From: Phaeobacter bryozoorum
GTDB lineage: Bacteria > Pseudomonadota > Alphaproteobacteria > Rhodobacterales > Rhodobacteraceae
NCBI RefSeq assembly: GCF_041893525.1
Contig: NZ_CP169068.1
Reading direction: 5' to 3' (one strand)
Length of the DNA stretch: 64,000 bases
In this document: positions 1-7,557 of the stretch, piece after piece
How the letters are laid out: the number at the start of each line of letters is the position of its first letter
How positions within the stretch are numbered: the stretch's first letter is position 1
Notes under the pieces: model-generated
The model's input: the letters and a program-made list of their open reading frames with translations, nothing else
What the model was told of the DNA's origin: nothing
Database searches by the model: none
Program-made: the position numbers and the translations under genes

Positions 1-147
1 CTCAAGTTTGATGACGTGATTTGGGATCCTTCCGTGTACTTTGGGTTGCAGACTGGTGCCGGTTTGCATCAGTTGCATATCTTGAGTTGCAATGAAAACA
101 ACGGCTTATCGACTTCTTCACAAGATATTGTGGAATGTCAGCCGTAA
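1..147 (+). CDS. 3' end of an unidentified gene (partial)
   Basis: Frame 1 is open from the first base to a TAA at 145-147, giving 48 residues that begin LKFDDVIWDPSVYFG and end DIVECQP. The stretch is lower in GC (about half in the first 60 bases) than the genes that follow, so it may be transferred DNA or chance. I recognise no domain. It could be the C-terminus of a gene starting outside the window. Confidence 0.35.
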   Translation, partial: LKFDDVIWDPSVYFGLQTGAGLHQLHILSCNENNGLSTSSQDIVECQP

Positions 148-239
148 AGGGCTAGCAGAATCGTTTCACGGGACGAGGGGACGCAGCTCAGTCCAGTCAG
201 CGCACTGACAACCGCCGCACCGATCTGACCGGGGGAGCC

Positions 240-1214
240 ATGACCAGCGAGATTGCCGCACGTTACACCAGATTCGCGCAGGTGGAGGCTGCAGGTCAGT
301 CGCTGATTTACGAACGGCTTGCATTGCAGGTGGCCCGCTCGCCGCGCTGTCTGGCGTTCCTGTCAGCGCTCCCTGCGGATCGCCAGCAACCGAATTTGCT
401 GTTCGCGGCACTGCGTTCGGTTACAGGCGATATCCCATGCGATGACCGGCTGGATAGGGCAATCCACGAGCAGGGGGATGATATCGCAGCCGTGATGCTG
501 TGCCGGACAACCCAGACGAACGAGCCGGGACGCTGTGCGGTCCTGTTGCCCGTATTGGCCCAGATCACGGGACCGATTGCCCTGATTGAGGTCGGAGCAT
601 CCGCAGGGCTTTGTCTGTTGCCGGACTACTATGGCTATGATTGGGAAGGTTATCAGCTGCCGCCGTCGCAGCAAATCGGGGTTCGTGCCCCTGTGATGAT
701 CTGCAATGCGTCACCCGGTACACCTTTGCCGCGGGCGCATCCCGAAATCATCTGGCGCGCGGGGCTGGATCTGAACCCGCTTGATGTCAATTGCGAGGCG
801 GATGTCCGCTGGCTCGAACACCTGATATGGCCCGAACATCAGTCGCGCCTCGACAGGCTGCGCGCCGCTATCGCCGTCGCCAGGAAGGCTCCTCCGTCGA
901 TTGTCGCCGGGGATCTGACCCAGGATCTGCCTGCTCTAATTGCCAAGGCACCTTCCGAGGCGACGGTTGTCGTCTTTCATACAGCGGTGGTGACTTATGT
1001 TGCCGATCAGGGCCAGCGCGACGCCTTCGCGGAAATGATGTTGAACAGCGGGGCGATCTGGATCAGCAACGAGGGTACGCGGGTCTTCCCGCAGTTTGCG
1101 GACCGTGCGGGACCGGTGCGGGACAATATGTTTCTGCTGACGCAGAATGGCCATCCGCTGGCCTGGACCGGCCCGCATGGCCAGGCGATCGAGTGGCTGC
1201 CAGAAAATCGTTGA
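240..1214 (+). CDS. DUF2332 family protein
   Basis: A 324-residue soluble protein resembling the DUF2332 family, whose function is not established. The central segment IALIEVGASAGLCLLPDYYGYDW (about residues 115-138) is the hallmark and looks like an SAM-methyltransferase-type glycine-rich loop. A later VVVFHTAVVTYV strand fits the same fold. The ATG follows a GGGGGA ribosome-binding site. It is a single gene: its 3' end meets leuD tail to tail across a bidirectional terminator. Methyltransferase activity is my inference only. Confidence 0.75.
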   Translation: MTSEIAARYTRFAQVEAAGQSLIYERLALQVARSPRCLAFLSALPADRQQPNLLFAALRSVTGDIPCDDRLDRAIHEQGDDIAAVMLCRTTQTNEPGRCAVLLPVLAQITGPIALIEVGASAGLCLLPDYYGYDWEGYQLPPSQQIGVRAPVMICNASPGTPLPRAHPEIIWRAGLDLNPLDVNCEADVRWLEHLIWPEHQSRLDRLRAAIAVARKAPPSIVAGDLTQDLPALIAKAPSEATVVVFHTAVVTYVADQGQRDAFAEMMLNSGAIWISNEGTRVFPQFADRAGPVRDNMFLLTQNGHPLAWTGPHGQAIEWLPENR

Positions 1215-1256
1215 AACCTCGAGTTTGCCGATTTTCGCCCGCGATCCGCCTCATTG

Positions 1257-1285
1257 AAAAAGCCGCCCATGCGGGGCGGCTTTTC
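1257..1285. terminator. Bidirectional terminator between DUF2332 gene and leuD
   Basis: An 11-bp perfect stem (AAAAGCCGCCC at 1258-1268 and GGGCGGCTTTT at 1274-1284) with a 5-nt loop. The A and T runs at the ends let it terminate both converging genes. Confidence 0.85.
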
Positions 1286-1312
1286 TGTGCATAGTCGGTT
1301 TGAACCGTCGGG

Positions 1313-1918
1313 TCAGACCCAGGGGCGCTCCTGCGCGGCCTTGTCTTCAAAGCTGGCGATGGACGCGGATTTTTCCAAGGTCAGGCCGATATCATCCAGC
1401 CCGTTCAGCAGACAGTGCTTGCGGTGACCGTCGACTTCAAATGCGACGACTTCGCCGTCGGAGGTGGTGATTTCCTGTGCTTCCAGATCCACGGTCATAC
1501 GGGCATTCTCACCCTTCTCCGCGTCCTTCATCAGCAGATCAACCTGCTCCTGCGGCAATACGATGGGCAGGATCCCGTTTTTGAAGCAGTTGTTGTAGAA
1601 GATGTCCGCAAAGGAGGTCGAGATCACGCATTTGATACCGAAATCCTTGATCGCCCAGGGCGCATGTTCGCGCGAGGAGCCACATCCAAAATTGTCGCCT
1701 GCAACCAGAATCTCGGCGTTGCGATACTGCGGCTTGTTCAGCACGAAATCCGCAATCTCAGACCCATCGCGGTTGTAGCGCATCTCATCGAACAGATTCT
1801 TGCCAAACCCGGTGCGCTGAATGGACTTCAGAAACACCTTCGGGATGATCATGTCGGTGTCGATATTGACGAGCGGCATCGGTGCGGCGACGCCGGTGAG
1901 TTTTTGAAACTTATCCAT
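1313..1918 (-). CDS. leuD: 3-isopropylmalate dehydratase small subunit LeuD
   Basis: The small subunit of isopropylmalate isomerase, which pairs with LeuC to convert 2-isopropylmalate to 3-isopropylmalate in cytoplasmic leucine synthesis. It is 201 residues, normal for the family. The swivel domain shows NIDTDMIIPKVFLKSI near the N-terminus and the substrate-loop motif GDNFGCGSSREHAPWA around residues 73-88. It lies 12 bases downstream of leuC on the same strand, so the two are surely cotranscribed and end at the terminator beyond 1285. Confidence 0.97.
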   Translation of the reverse strand: MDKFQKLTGVAAPMPLVNIDTDMIIPKVFLKSIQRTGFGKNLFDEMRYNRDGSEIADFVLNKPQYRNAEILVAGDNFGCGSSREHAPWAIKDFGIKCVISTSFADIFYNNCFKNGILPIVLPQEQVDLLMKDAEKGENARMTVDLEAQEITTSDGEVVAFEVDGHRKHCLLNGLDDIGLTLEKSASIASFEDKAAQERPWV

Positions 1919-1930
1919 TGGGCGTATTCC

Positions 1931-3334
1931 TTACATCAGCTCGCGAATATCGGTCAGCTTGCCGGTCAGCGCGGCAGCGGCAGCCATGGCAGGCGACACC
2001 AGATGGGTGCGGCCCTTGTAGCCCTGACGCCCCTCGAAGTTGCGGTTCGAAGTGGCGGCGCAACGCTCGCCCTCGGACAGCTGATCGGGGTTCATCGCCA
2101 GACACATGGAACACCCCGCAAGGCGCCATTCAAACCCGGCCTCGGCAAAGATCTCGGCCAGGCCTTCCTCCTCGGCCTGAGCGCGGACCAGACCGGAACC
2201 CGGTACGATCATCGCACGCATGCCTTCCTTGATCTTCTTGCCCTTCACCACCTCAGCAACAGCGCGCAGATCTTCGATGCGGCCATTGGTGCAGGAGCCG
2301 ATGAACACGGTGTCGATTTCGATGTCAGTGAGCTTCTGGCCGGGGGTCAGCCCCATGTATTCGATCGAGCGGCGCGCGGCTTCAACCTTGCCGCCCTCGA
2401 AATCCTCGGGGTTCGGCACCACGCCGGTGATCGGCAGCACGTCCTCAGGGCTGGTGCCCCAGGTCACAACCGGCTCGATATCTTCGCCCTTCAGGGTGAC
2501 GACCTTGTTGAAATGAGCGCCCTCGTCGGTGTAAAGCGTCTTCCACCAGTTCAGCGCCGCTTCCCACTGAGCGCCCTTCGGGGCGTGCGGGCGACCTTTG
2601 ACATAGTCAAAGGTGGTCTCGTCCGGTGCGATGAGGCCTGCGCGAGCGCCGCCTTCGATTGCCATGTTGCAGACGGTCATGCGGCCTTCCATCGACAGGT
2701 CGCGGATCGCTTCACCGCAGTATTCGATGACATAGCCGGTGCCGCCGGCGGTGCCGGTCTCGCCGATCACCGCCAGGGTGATGTCCTTGGCAGTCACACC
2801 CGGCTTCAGCTTGCCGGTGATCTCCACCTTCATGTTCTTGGACTTTTTCTGGATCAGCGTCTGGGTGGCCAGCACATGCTCCACCTCGGAGGTGCCGATG
2901 CCATGTGCCAGCGCGCCGAAGGCACCGTGGGTGGCGGTGTGGCTGTCGCCGCAGACCACGGTCATGCCGGGCAGGGTCCAACCCTGTTCCGGGCCAACGA
3001 TATGCACGATGCCCTGGCGAATGTCATCCACCGGGTAGTAATGCACGCCGAATTCGCGGGCGTTCTTGTCGAGCGCCTCGACCTGGATGCGGCTTTCCTC
3101 GTTTTCGATGCCTTTGGCACGGTCGAGCGTGGTCGGCACGTTATGGTCCGGCACCGCGATGGTCTTCTCGGGCGCGTGCACCTTGCGGCCCGCCAGGCGC
3201 AGGCCTTCGAACGCCTGCGGGCTGGTCACTTCGTGAACCAGGTGGCGGTCGATATAGAGCAGGCAGGTGCCATCCTCTGCTTCATGCGCGACATGCGCAT
3301 CCCAGATTTTATCGTAGAGCGTCTTGGGGGACAT
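1931..3334 (-). CDS. leuC: 3-isopropylmalate dehydratase large subunit LeuC
   Basis: The aconitase-type catalytic subunit of isopropylmalate isomerase (467 residues). The three cysteines for the [4Fe-4S] cluster are visible in FIGSCTNGR (about 348) and GCSMCLAMN (about 408 and 411); GDSHTATHGAFGALA is the substrate-binding segment. I start at 3334 (MSPKTLYDKIW) because GGGAGAGG lies just upstream and this matches the usual length; an in-frame start 90 bases further up lacks such support. It forms an operon with leuD. Confidence 0.97.
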   Translation of the reverse strand: MSPKTLYDKIWDAHVAHEAEDGTCLLYIDRHLVHEVTSPQAFEGLRLAGRKVHAPEKTIAVPDHNVPTTLDRAKGIENEESRIQVEALDKNAREFGVHYYPVDDIRQGIVHIVGPEQGWTLPGMTVVCGDSHTATHGAFGALAHGIGTSEVEHVLATQTLIQKKSKNMKVEITGKLKPGVTAKDITLAVIGETGTAGGTGYVIEYCGEAIRDLSMEGRMTVCNMAIEGGARAGLIAPDETTFDYVKGRPHAPKGAQWEAALNWWKTLYTDEGAHFNKVVTLKGEDIEPVVTWGTSPEDVLPITGVVPNPEDFEGGKVEAARRSIEYMGLTPGQKLTDIEIDTVFIGSCTNGRIEDLRAVAEVVKGKKIKEGMRAMIVPGSGLVRAQAEEEGLAEIFAEAGFEWRLAGCSMCLAMNPDQLSEGERCAATSNRNFEGRQGYKGRTHLVSPAMAAAAALTGKLTDIRELM

Positions 3335-3389
3335 GAGTCCTCTCCCGTAGTTTTTGGAATGTAGCTGGCAAAAGGGCTTGGCGGCAGCC

Positions 3390-3488
3390 TTATAGCCGCG
3401 CCAGAACCGTGCGGGCGGCGCCAAAGAACCGTTCGCGCAGGCGCGCGCGGTCTTGCAGTTCGATATGATGGGCCAAAACGAGCGTCAT
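3390..3488 (-). CDS. Possible 32-residue small ORF upstream of leuC
   Basis: In the 390-base gap between leuC and the MscS gene, a minus-strand frame encodes 32 residues starting MTLVLAHHIELQDRARL and ending VLARL. It stops 55 bases before leuC. Codon use resembles real genes here and leucine is common (about 6 of 32), but no strong ribosome-binding site precedes the ATG. It could be a small protein, a leader peptide for leuCD, or chance. The rest of the gap shows nothing I recognise. Confidence 0.3.
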   Translation of the reverse strand: MTLVLAHHIELQDRARLRERFFGAARTVLARL

Positions 3489-3724
3489 GAGCGCTGGGAT
3501 ACCGCGCTACGCCACGGCAATCAAGATTCGTTCTGAGCGGTCAGCCCGTCATGACCGCGCCATTCGCCCGGCGCGCGTCGTGCCAATGGCGGTTAATGAA
3601 GCTACTGTCGCCGGGTGGGCGGACCTACCGCGTTGCAAAAACAACCAAATCTTTGACAGGCCTGGCCGCGACCCCTTGCTTTTGGCAGGTCTCTATCGGC
3701 ATCCTGAAAAGCAGGAGGCGCGTC

Positions 3725-5125
3725 ATGGAAGAACTGGAACTGCCAGCAACGGTGGTCACGCTTTGGGATCAGATCCTGCATGTCGTGGAGTTGGGGCTGA
3801 CGCCCGGCTGGCGGCAGTATCAGATCGCCATCATCATATGTCTCTTCATCGTCGCCTATGTTCTGAGGCTCGTGACGCAGCCGGGCTGGGACCGCTGGGC
3901 CAGATCCAGAAGCGGCTGGCCCAAGTGGCGCTTGCGGGTTCTGGTGCAGGTACTGCGGCGCATCACCCTGATTTACTTCGTTATTCTTTGCTGGGGCACC
4001 TATGTCGTCATGCAGCAGATGACCTGGCCCTCGCGAAGTTACCTGATCGGTGTTGCGGCAACGCTGGGGGTGGCCTGGCTGATGATCGGGTTTCTGGCCC
4101 AATTCGTGCATAACCGGACATTGCGCCGTCTGGTGACATGGTCGCTGTGGATCTACGCCACGCTGGTCGCGCTCAACCTTGTCGATGACGTGGCGCAGTT
4201 CCTCGATGGGGTCGCGCTGGATATCGGGTCCATGCACCTGTCGTTGCTTGCGGTCCTGAAAGCCTGTGTTCTGGGGGCGGTGCTGCTGACGATGGCGCGG
4301 CTCGGGACGCAGGCCGCAGCCGGTGGCTTGCGCCGGAACGAGGATATCTCGCCGTCGATGCAGGTCCTGATGGGCAAGGCTGTGCAGGTTGTGCTCTATG
4401 GTTTGGCTTTGCTGTTCAGCATTCGCGCCATCGGATTCGATCTTACCGGGCTTGCAGTCCTGTCCGGCGCGATCGGTGTCGGTATCGGGTTCGGCCTGCA
4501 AAAAGTAGTGTCGAACCTGGTCTCGGAAATCATTATCCTGATGGACCGGTCGATCAAACCGGGTGATGTGATTTCGCTGGGCGAGACCTTTGGCTGGATC
4601 AATGCGCTTGGCGCCCGTTACGTATCCGTGGTGACCCGCGACGGGCGTGAATATCTGATCCCGAACGAGGATTTTATCACCAGCCAGGTGGTCAACTGGT
4701 CCCATTCGGACCAATTCGTACGGCTCGATCTGAATTTTGGCACCGGTTACAATGATGACCCGCATGAGGTGCGCCGCGTCGCCATCGAGGCCACAAAAAC
4801 GGTGGGTCGGGTGCTCAGCGGTGGCAAGCGTGCCCCCGTCTGCCACATCGTCGGCTTTGGCGACAGCAGCGTGGATTACGTCCTGCGTTTCTGGATCAGC
4901 GATCCGACCGGCGGTCTGACGAATATTCGCGGCAATGTCTATCTGGCGCTCTGGGACGCCTTTAAAGGCGCAGGAATCTCCATACCTTTCCCACAACGGG
5001 AAGTGCGCGTCCTGAACGACGCACTGCCGGTCGCAATGCAGGATACGGAGGCACGGCGGGGCGGCGGCACAGTGGATGGTTCGGGGGCAGGCCCAGAAGC
5101 CGCCGCGCGGCCAATTCAGGACTGA
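3725..5125 (+). CDS. MscS-family mechanosensitive channel (large type)
   Basis: An inner-membrane channel protein of 466 residues, longer than E. coli MscS (286), with about six predicted hydrophobic segments before the conserved pore-lining helix and beta domain. The MscS core runs from about residue 240: GIGVGIGFGLQKVVSNLV is the pore helix with small-residue packing, followed by ILMDRSIKPGDVI and DGREYLIPNEDFI. The start at 3725 has an AGGAGG site 7 bases upstream. The C-terminal tail is glycine/alanine-rich and low in complexity. Likely role: release of solutes on osmotic downshock. Confidence 0.88.
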   Translation: MEELELPATVVTLWDQILHVVELGLTPGWRQYQIAIIICLFIVAYVLRLVTQPGWDRWARSRSGWPKWRLRVLVQVLRRITLIYFVILCWGTYVVMQQMTWPSRSYLIGVAATLGVAWLMIGFLAQFVHNRTLRRLVTWSLWIYATLVALNLVDDVAQFLDGVALDIGSMHLSLLAVLKACVLGAVLLTMARLGTQAAAGGLRRNEDISPSMQVLMGKAVQVVLYGLALLFSIRAIGFDLTGLAVLSGAIGVGIGFGLQKVVSNLVSEIIILMDRSIKPGDVISLGETFGWINALGARYVSVVTRDGREYLIPNEDFITSQVVNWSHSDQFVRLDLNFGTGYNDDPHEVRRVAIEATKTVGRVLSGGKRAPVCHIVGFGDSSVDYVLRFWISDPTGGLTNIRGNVYLALWDAFKGAGISIPFPQREVRVLNDALPVAMQDTEARRGGGTVDGSGAGPEAAARPIQD

Positions 5126-5206
5126 CATCACCCGGCCGCCCGACCATGCGTTTCGCGCTGCTTTCACGCCTGCACAAGACGCATAGCCGCCGACCATCAA
5201 GCTTCA

Positions 5207-5235
5207 TTGAAAAACCGCTTGTAGCTTGCTACATT
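5207..5235 (+). promoter_or_regulatory. Sigma-70-like promoter for rsfS-rlmH
   Basis: TTGAAA at 5207-5212 and TACATT at 5230-5235 are separated by exactly 17 bases, close to the TTGACA/TATAAT consensus. Transcription would start near 5242, about 30 bases before the AAGGAGG site at 5274. Confidence 0.6.
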
Positions 5236-5283
5236 AACTCAACCCCAGCGCCGGGGGACCGGCGGCGCGCTACAAGGAGGACA

Positions 5284-5340
5284 ATGTCCTGTCACCCGAA
5301 CCTCAGGCGGCCCCAGATGCTGGTCGCGGAGTGGCCGTAA
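5284..5340 (+). CDS. 18-codon upstream ORF overlapping the rsfS start
   Basis: ATG at 5284 sits 3 bases after a perfect AAGGAGG (5274-5280). The frame codes 18 residues (MSCHPNLRRPQMLVAEWP) and its TAA overlaps the rsfS ATG as TAATG, an arrangement that favours translational coupling. Alternatively the AAGGAGG serves a CTG at 5289, 8 bases away and in frame with rsfS, which would give RsfS a 17-residue N-terminal extension. I cannot decide between these. Confidence 0.4.
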   Translation: MSCHPNLRRPQMLVAEWP

Positions 5341-5708
5341 TGGCTACCACATCACAGCCAACCAGCGACGAGCTGCTGGCGCGTGTTCTTTCCTCGCTGA
5401 ATGACGACAAGGCCGAAGATGTTGTGCAGATCGACCTGCGCGGCAAAACGGCTATTGGCGACCATATGGTCATCGCCTCGGGTCGCTCGACCCGTCAGGT
5501 GGCGTCGATGGCTGAAAAGCTGGCCGACCGCCTGAAGCAAGACTATGGCATGGTCTGCAAGGTCGAAGGCAAGGACACCGGCGACTGGGTGCTGATCGAT
5601 ACCGGCGATATCATCGTCCATCTGTTCCGCCCGGAAGTGCGCGAATTCTATCAGCTCGAAAAAATGTGGCTGCCCGCAGGCACGTCACCAGCCCAGAGCG
5701 AGAACTGA
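5340..5708 (+). CDS. rsfS: Ribosome silencing factor RsfS
   Basis: RsfS (formerly YbeB/DUF143) binds ribosomal protein uL14 and blocks joining of 30S and 50S subunits when nutrients are short. At 122 residues it is of normal length; KAEDVVQIDLRGK, GDHMVIASGRSTRQV and GDWVLIDTGDIIVHLF cover the family core. I start at 5340 (ATG, GGAG 8 bases upstream); GTG at 5331 or a CTG at 5289 are alternatives. It is directly followed by rlmH, a pairing seen in many bacteria. Confidence 0.93.
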   Translation: MATTSQPTSDELLARVLSSLNDDKAEDVVQIDLRGKTAIGDHMVIASGRSTRQVASMAEKLADRLKQDYGMVCKVEGKDTGDWVLIDTGDIIVHLFRPEVREFYQLEKMWLPAGTSPAQSEN

Positions 5709-5792
5709 TCCAGCGACGGGATCCGGTTCCAAGAGATCGGTCCGCGCAGCTCGTCCTTTGCGTCTGGCGCGGACCCGTATCGAAAGTTCCTC

Positions 5793-6263
5793 ATGCGACT
5801 CCATTTCTGTGTGGTCGGGCGCCTCAGGGCCAGCCCGGAAAAGCAGCTGATCGACGATTATTTCGAGCGTTTTGACCGTACCGGTCGTGCGCTGGGTCTG
5901 GGTCCCTGCCGGATCGTTGAAGTTGAGGACAAGAAAAACGCAGGCATGGCCGCTGAGGCGGAACTGCTGCGCAAGGCAATCCCCAAGGGGGCTGTCATCT
6001 GCGTGTTGGACGAGCGTGGCAAGCTGCTCAGCTCGCCGGATTTCTCCAAACGTCTGTCTGATTGGCGCGATACCGGCCGTCAGGATGTTGCCTTTGTGAT
6101 CGGCGGGGCGGACGGCATTGATCCGAGCCTGCGCGCCGAAGCCGATTTTTCAATTTCATTGGGCAAGATGGTCTGGCCGCATATGCTGGTGCGGGTGCTG
6201 CTGGCAGAACAGGTCTATCGTGCCGCAACCATACTGGCGGGCAGCCCCTATCACCGGGTTTAG
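5793..6263 (+). CDS. rlmH: 23S rRNA (pseudouridine1915-N3)-methyltransferase RlmH
   Basis: A SPOUT-class methyltransferase that methylates pseudouridine 1915 in helix 69 of 23S rRNA on assembled ribosomes. At 156 residues it is the usual size. The SAM-binding knot shows AFVIGGADGIDPSLRAEAD (about 101-119) and LGKMVWPHMLVRVLLAEQVYRA, and the protein ends with the conserved AGSPYHRV. It lies 84 bases after rsfS, probably in one transcript; both act on the large subunit. Confidence 0.96.
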   Translation: MRLHFCVVGRLRASPEKQLIDDYFERFDRTGRALGLGPCRIVEVEDKKNAGMAAEAELLRKAIPKGAVICVLDERGKLLSSPDFSKRLSDWRDTGRQDVAFVIGGADGIDPSLRAEADFSISLGKMVWPHMLVRVLLAEQVYRAATILAGSPYHRV

Positions 6264-6309
6264 CAGGCGCAGAGCGTCTGGTGCGCAGGCACCGGCCACC
6301 GCGCGGTGT

Positions 6310-6678
6310 TCAGCATGAGGTGCAGGTCAGGCGGAGCGTATATGTTGTCTCAGCCCAGCCGTCGACATTGCAGCGCGCCTGAATGAGGACGCTGTCCAGC
6401 CCGTCTGGTATCGCCACACCGGCCAGTGATCTGGTGAATGGCTGTTCGTTGACATGCGGATGCGCCAGTTCCCTCAGGCCAAGCACATTCCCGTCTATAT
6501 CGAGCACCCGCCAGCCGTCGGCATAGTGACCCCAGCCGGTATCGGGGTGGCGCAGGGTGACGCTGATGCGCCAGCTGCCAGCTGTTTGCTGCGCGGCAGC
6601 ATCAGTTATTTGCGGATCATCGGCCAGCGCCGACGCAGGCAGGCTTACCGCCACGAGCAAGGCGAAGAGTTTTGTCAT
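6310..6678 (-). CDS. Exported protein of unknown function
   Basis: A 122-residue protein with a clear Sec signal peptide (MTKLFALLVAVSLPASALA, cleavage expected near residue 19). The mature part looks all-beta (WRISVTLRHPDTGWGHYADGW). Three cysteines lie near the C-terminus: one in ARCNVDGW and two in the final CTSC. I recognise it as a conserved type in related bacteria but not its function. It converges with rlmH and is downstream of the DUF599 gene. Confidence 0.7.
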   Translation of the reverse strand: MTKLFALLVAVSLPASALADDPQITDAAAQQTAGSWRISVTLRHPDTGWGHYADGWRVLDIDGNVLGLRELAHPHVNEQPFTRSLAGVAIPDGLDSVLIQARCNVDGWAETTYTLRLTCTSC

Positions 6679-6752
6679 GGCGCAAGTATAGGTCCGAAGC
6701 CTGCCGCGGTAATGTCACAACTCTGTGTTGGCAGCGGATCCTGAGGGTTCGT

Positions 6753-7466
6753 TTAAGGGTGGGGTCGCGTTTGCCGGGACCCGCTGCAAATCTGGCGGGA
6801 CTGCGAGGCAAATTCCCGCCGATAAAGCACCGCAAAGGTCACGATTGTCGCCGCAACCAGCGCCCATGGTCCGATCAGCCATGCGACGGCGGCGAGCGCG
6901 AAATAGGTGGACCGCATGGCGCGGTTGAAACTGCGCGCGGCCGTGATGCTCAGGTCTGCTGCCTGTCGCGCGCGGGGATAGGCACGGGGGTCGGCGTCGG
7001 TATTGGGCACAGCGGCCATCAGCACAAAACAATAGCCGAACAGACGATGCGCCCAGACATATTTCAGGAACGCATTGGACAACAGCAACAGCACCAACAG
7101 GATTTTGACTTCCCAGACAAAGGCAGGCGCGCTCTCCAGACTGAGATCCTGCGCCACACCGGCCAGTTGATCGGTATTGCCGATCAGTGCCAGTCCTCCG
7201 CCGATGGCGATCATCGAGGCAGAGGCAAAGAACGCGCTGCCTTGTCGCAGATTTGCGATCAGCTGGGCGTCAAAGATGCGGGGATCACGCTGCACCATCT
7301 GATTCATCCAGGCATGGCGGAACTCGGCCATCAGGCCAGAGACCGAGGGATGCTCCGAAGTGGCGTGTTCAATGCGCCAGCCGATGCCGATCCAGCAGAG
7401 CATCAACAACAGGCAGGCCGCCAGATCTAGGGGCGAAAACAGGGCGATACGGTCAAGCAGTGTCAT
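6753..7466 (-). CDS. DUF599 family membrane protein
   Basis: A 237-residue inner-membrane protein with about four hydrophobic segments (around residues 13-30, 78-97, 115-135 and 190-210). It resembles the DUF599 family: RDPRIFDAQLIANLRQGSAFFAS and NRAMRSTYFALAAVAWLIGP are typical. Function unknown. It is divergent from glcD and shares its upstream region, so the palindrome at 7512-7532 could affect both. Confidence 0.75.
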   Translation of the reverse strand: MTLLDRIALFSPLDLAACLLLMLCWIGIGWRIEHATSEHPSVSGLMAEFRHAWMNQMVQRDPRIFDAQLIANLRQGSAFFASASMIAIGGGLALIGNTDQLAGVAQDLSLESAPAFVWEVKILLVLLLLSNAFLKYVWAHRLFGYCFVLMAAVPNTDADPRAYPRARQAADLSITAARSFNRAMRSTYFALAAVAWLIGPWALVAATIVTFAVLYRREFASQSRQICSGSRQTRPHP

Positions 7467-7511
7467 GGCTCGACCCTACCTCCGGAACTCGGGGCTTGCC
7501 AGATTGGATAA

Positions 7512-7532
7512 TTGGTAATATTAGTTTACCAA
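7512..7532. promoter_or_regulatory. Operator-like palindrome upstream of glcD
   Basis: Inverted repeat with arms TTGGTAA (7512-7518) and TTACCAA (7526-7532) around a 7-base AT-rich centre, in the gap between the DUF599 gene and glcDEF. The TTGGT/ACCAA half-sites resemble those of FadR/GlcC-type GntR regulators, but the centre is wider than their usual TGGT-N3-ACCA, so the protein is uncertain. Confidence 0.5.
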
Positions 7533-7557
7533 ATTTAGCAATCCACAGGAGAGCCCC

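Noticed and set aside
1415..3364. 649-codon plus-strand open frame opposite leuCD
   Set aside because: It lies antisense to two certain genes and its translation is histidine/glycine/alanine-rich nonsense typical of high-GC shadow frames.
3602..5200. 532-codon minus-strand frame opposite the MscS gene
   Set aside because: Antisense to a clear channel gene with a strong ribosome-binding site; no recognisable protein.
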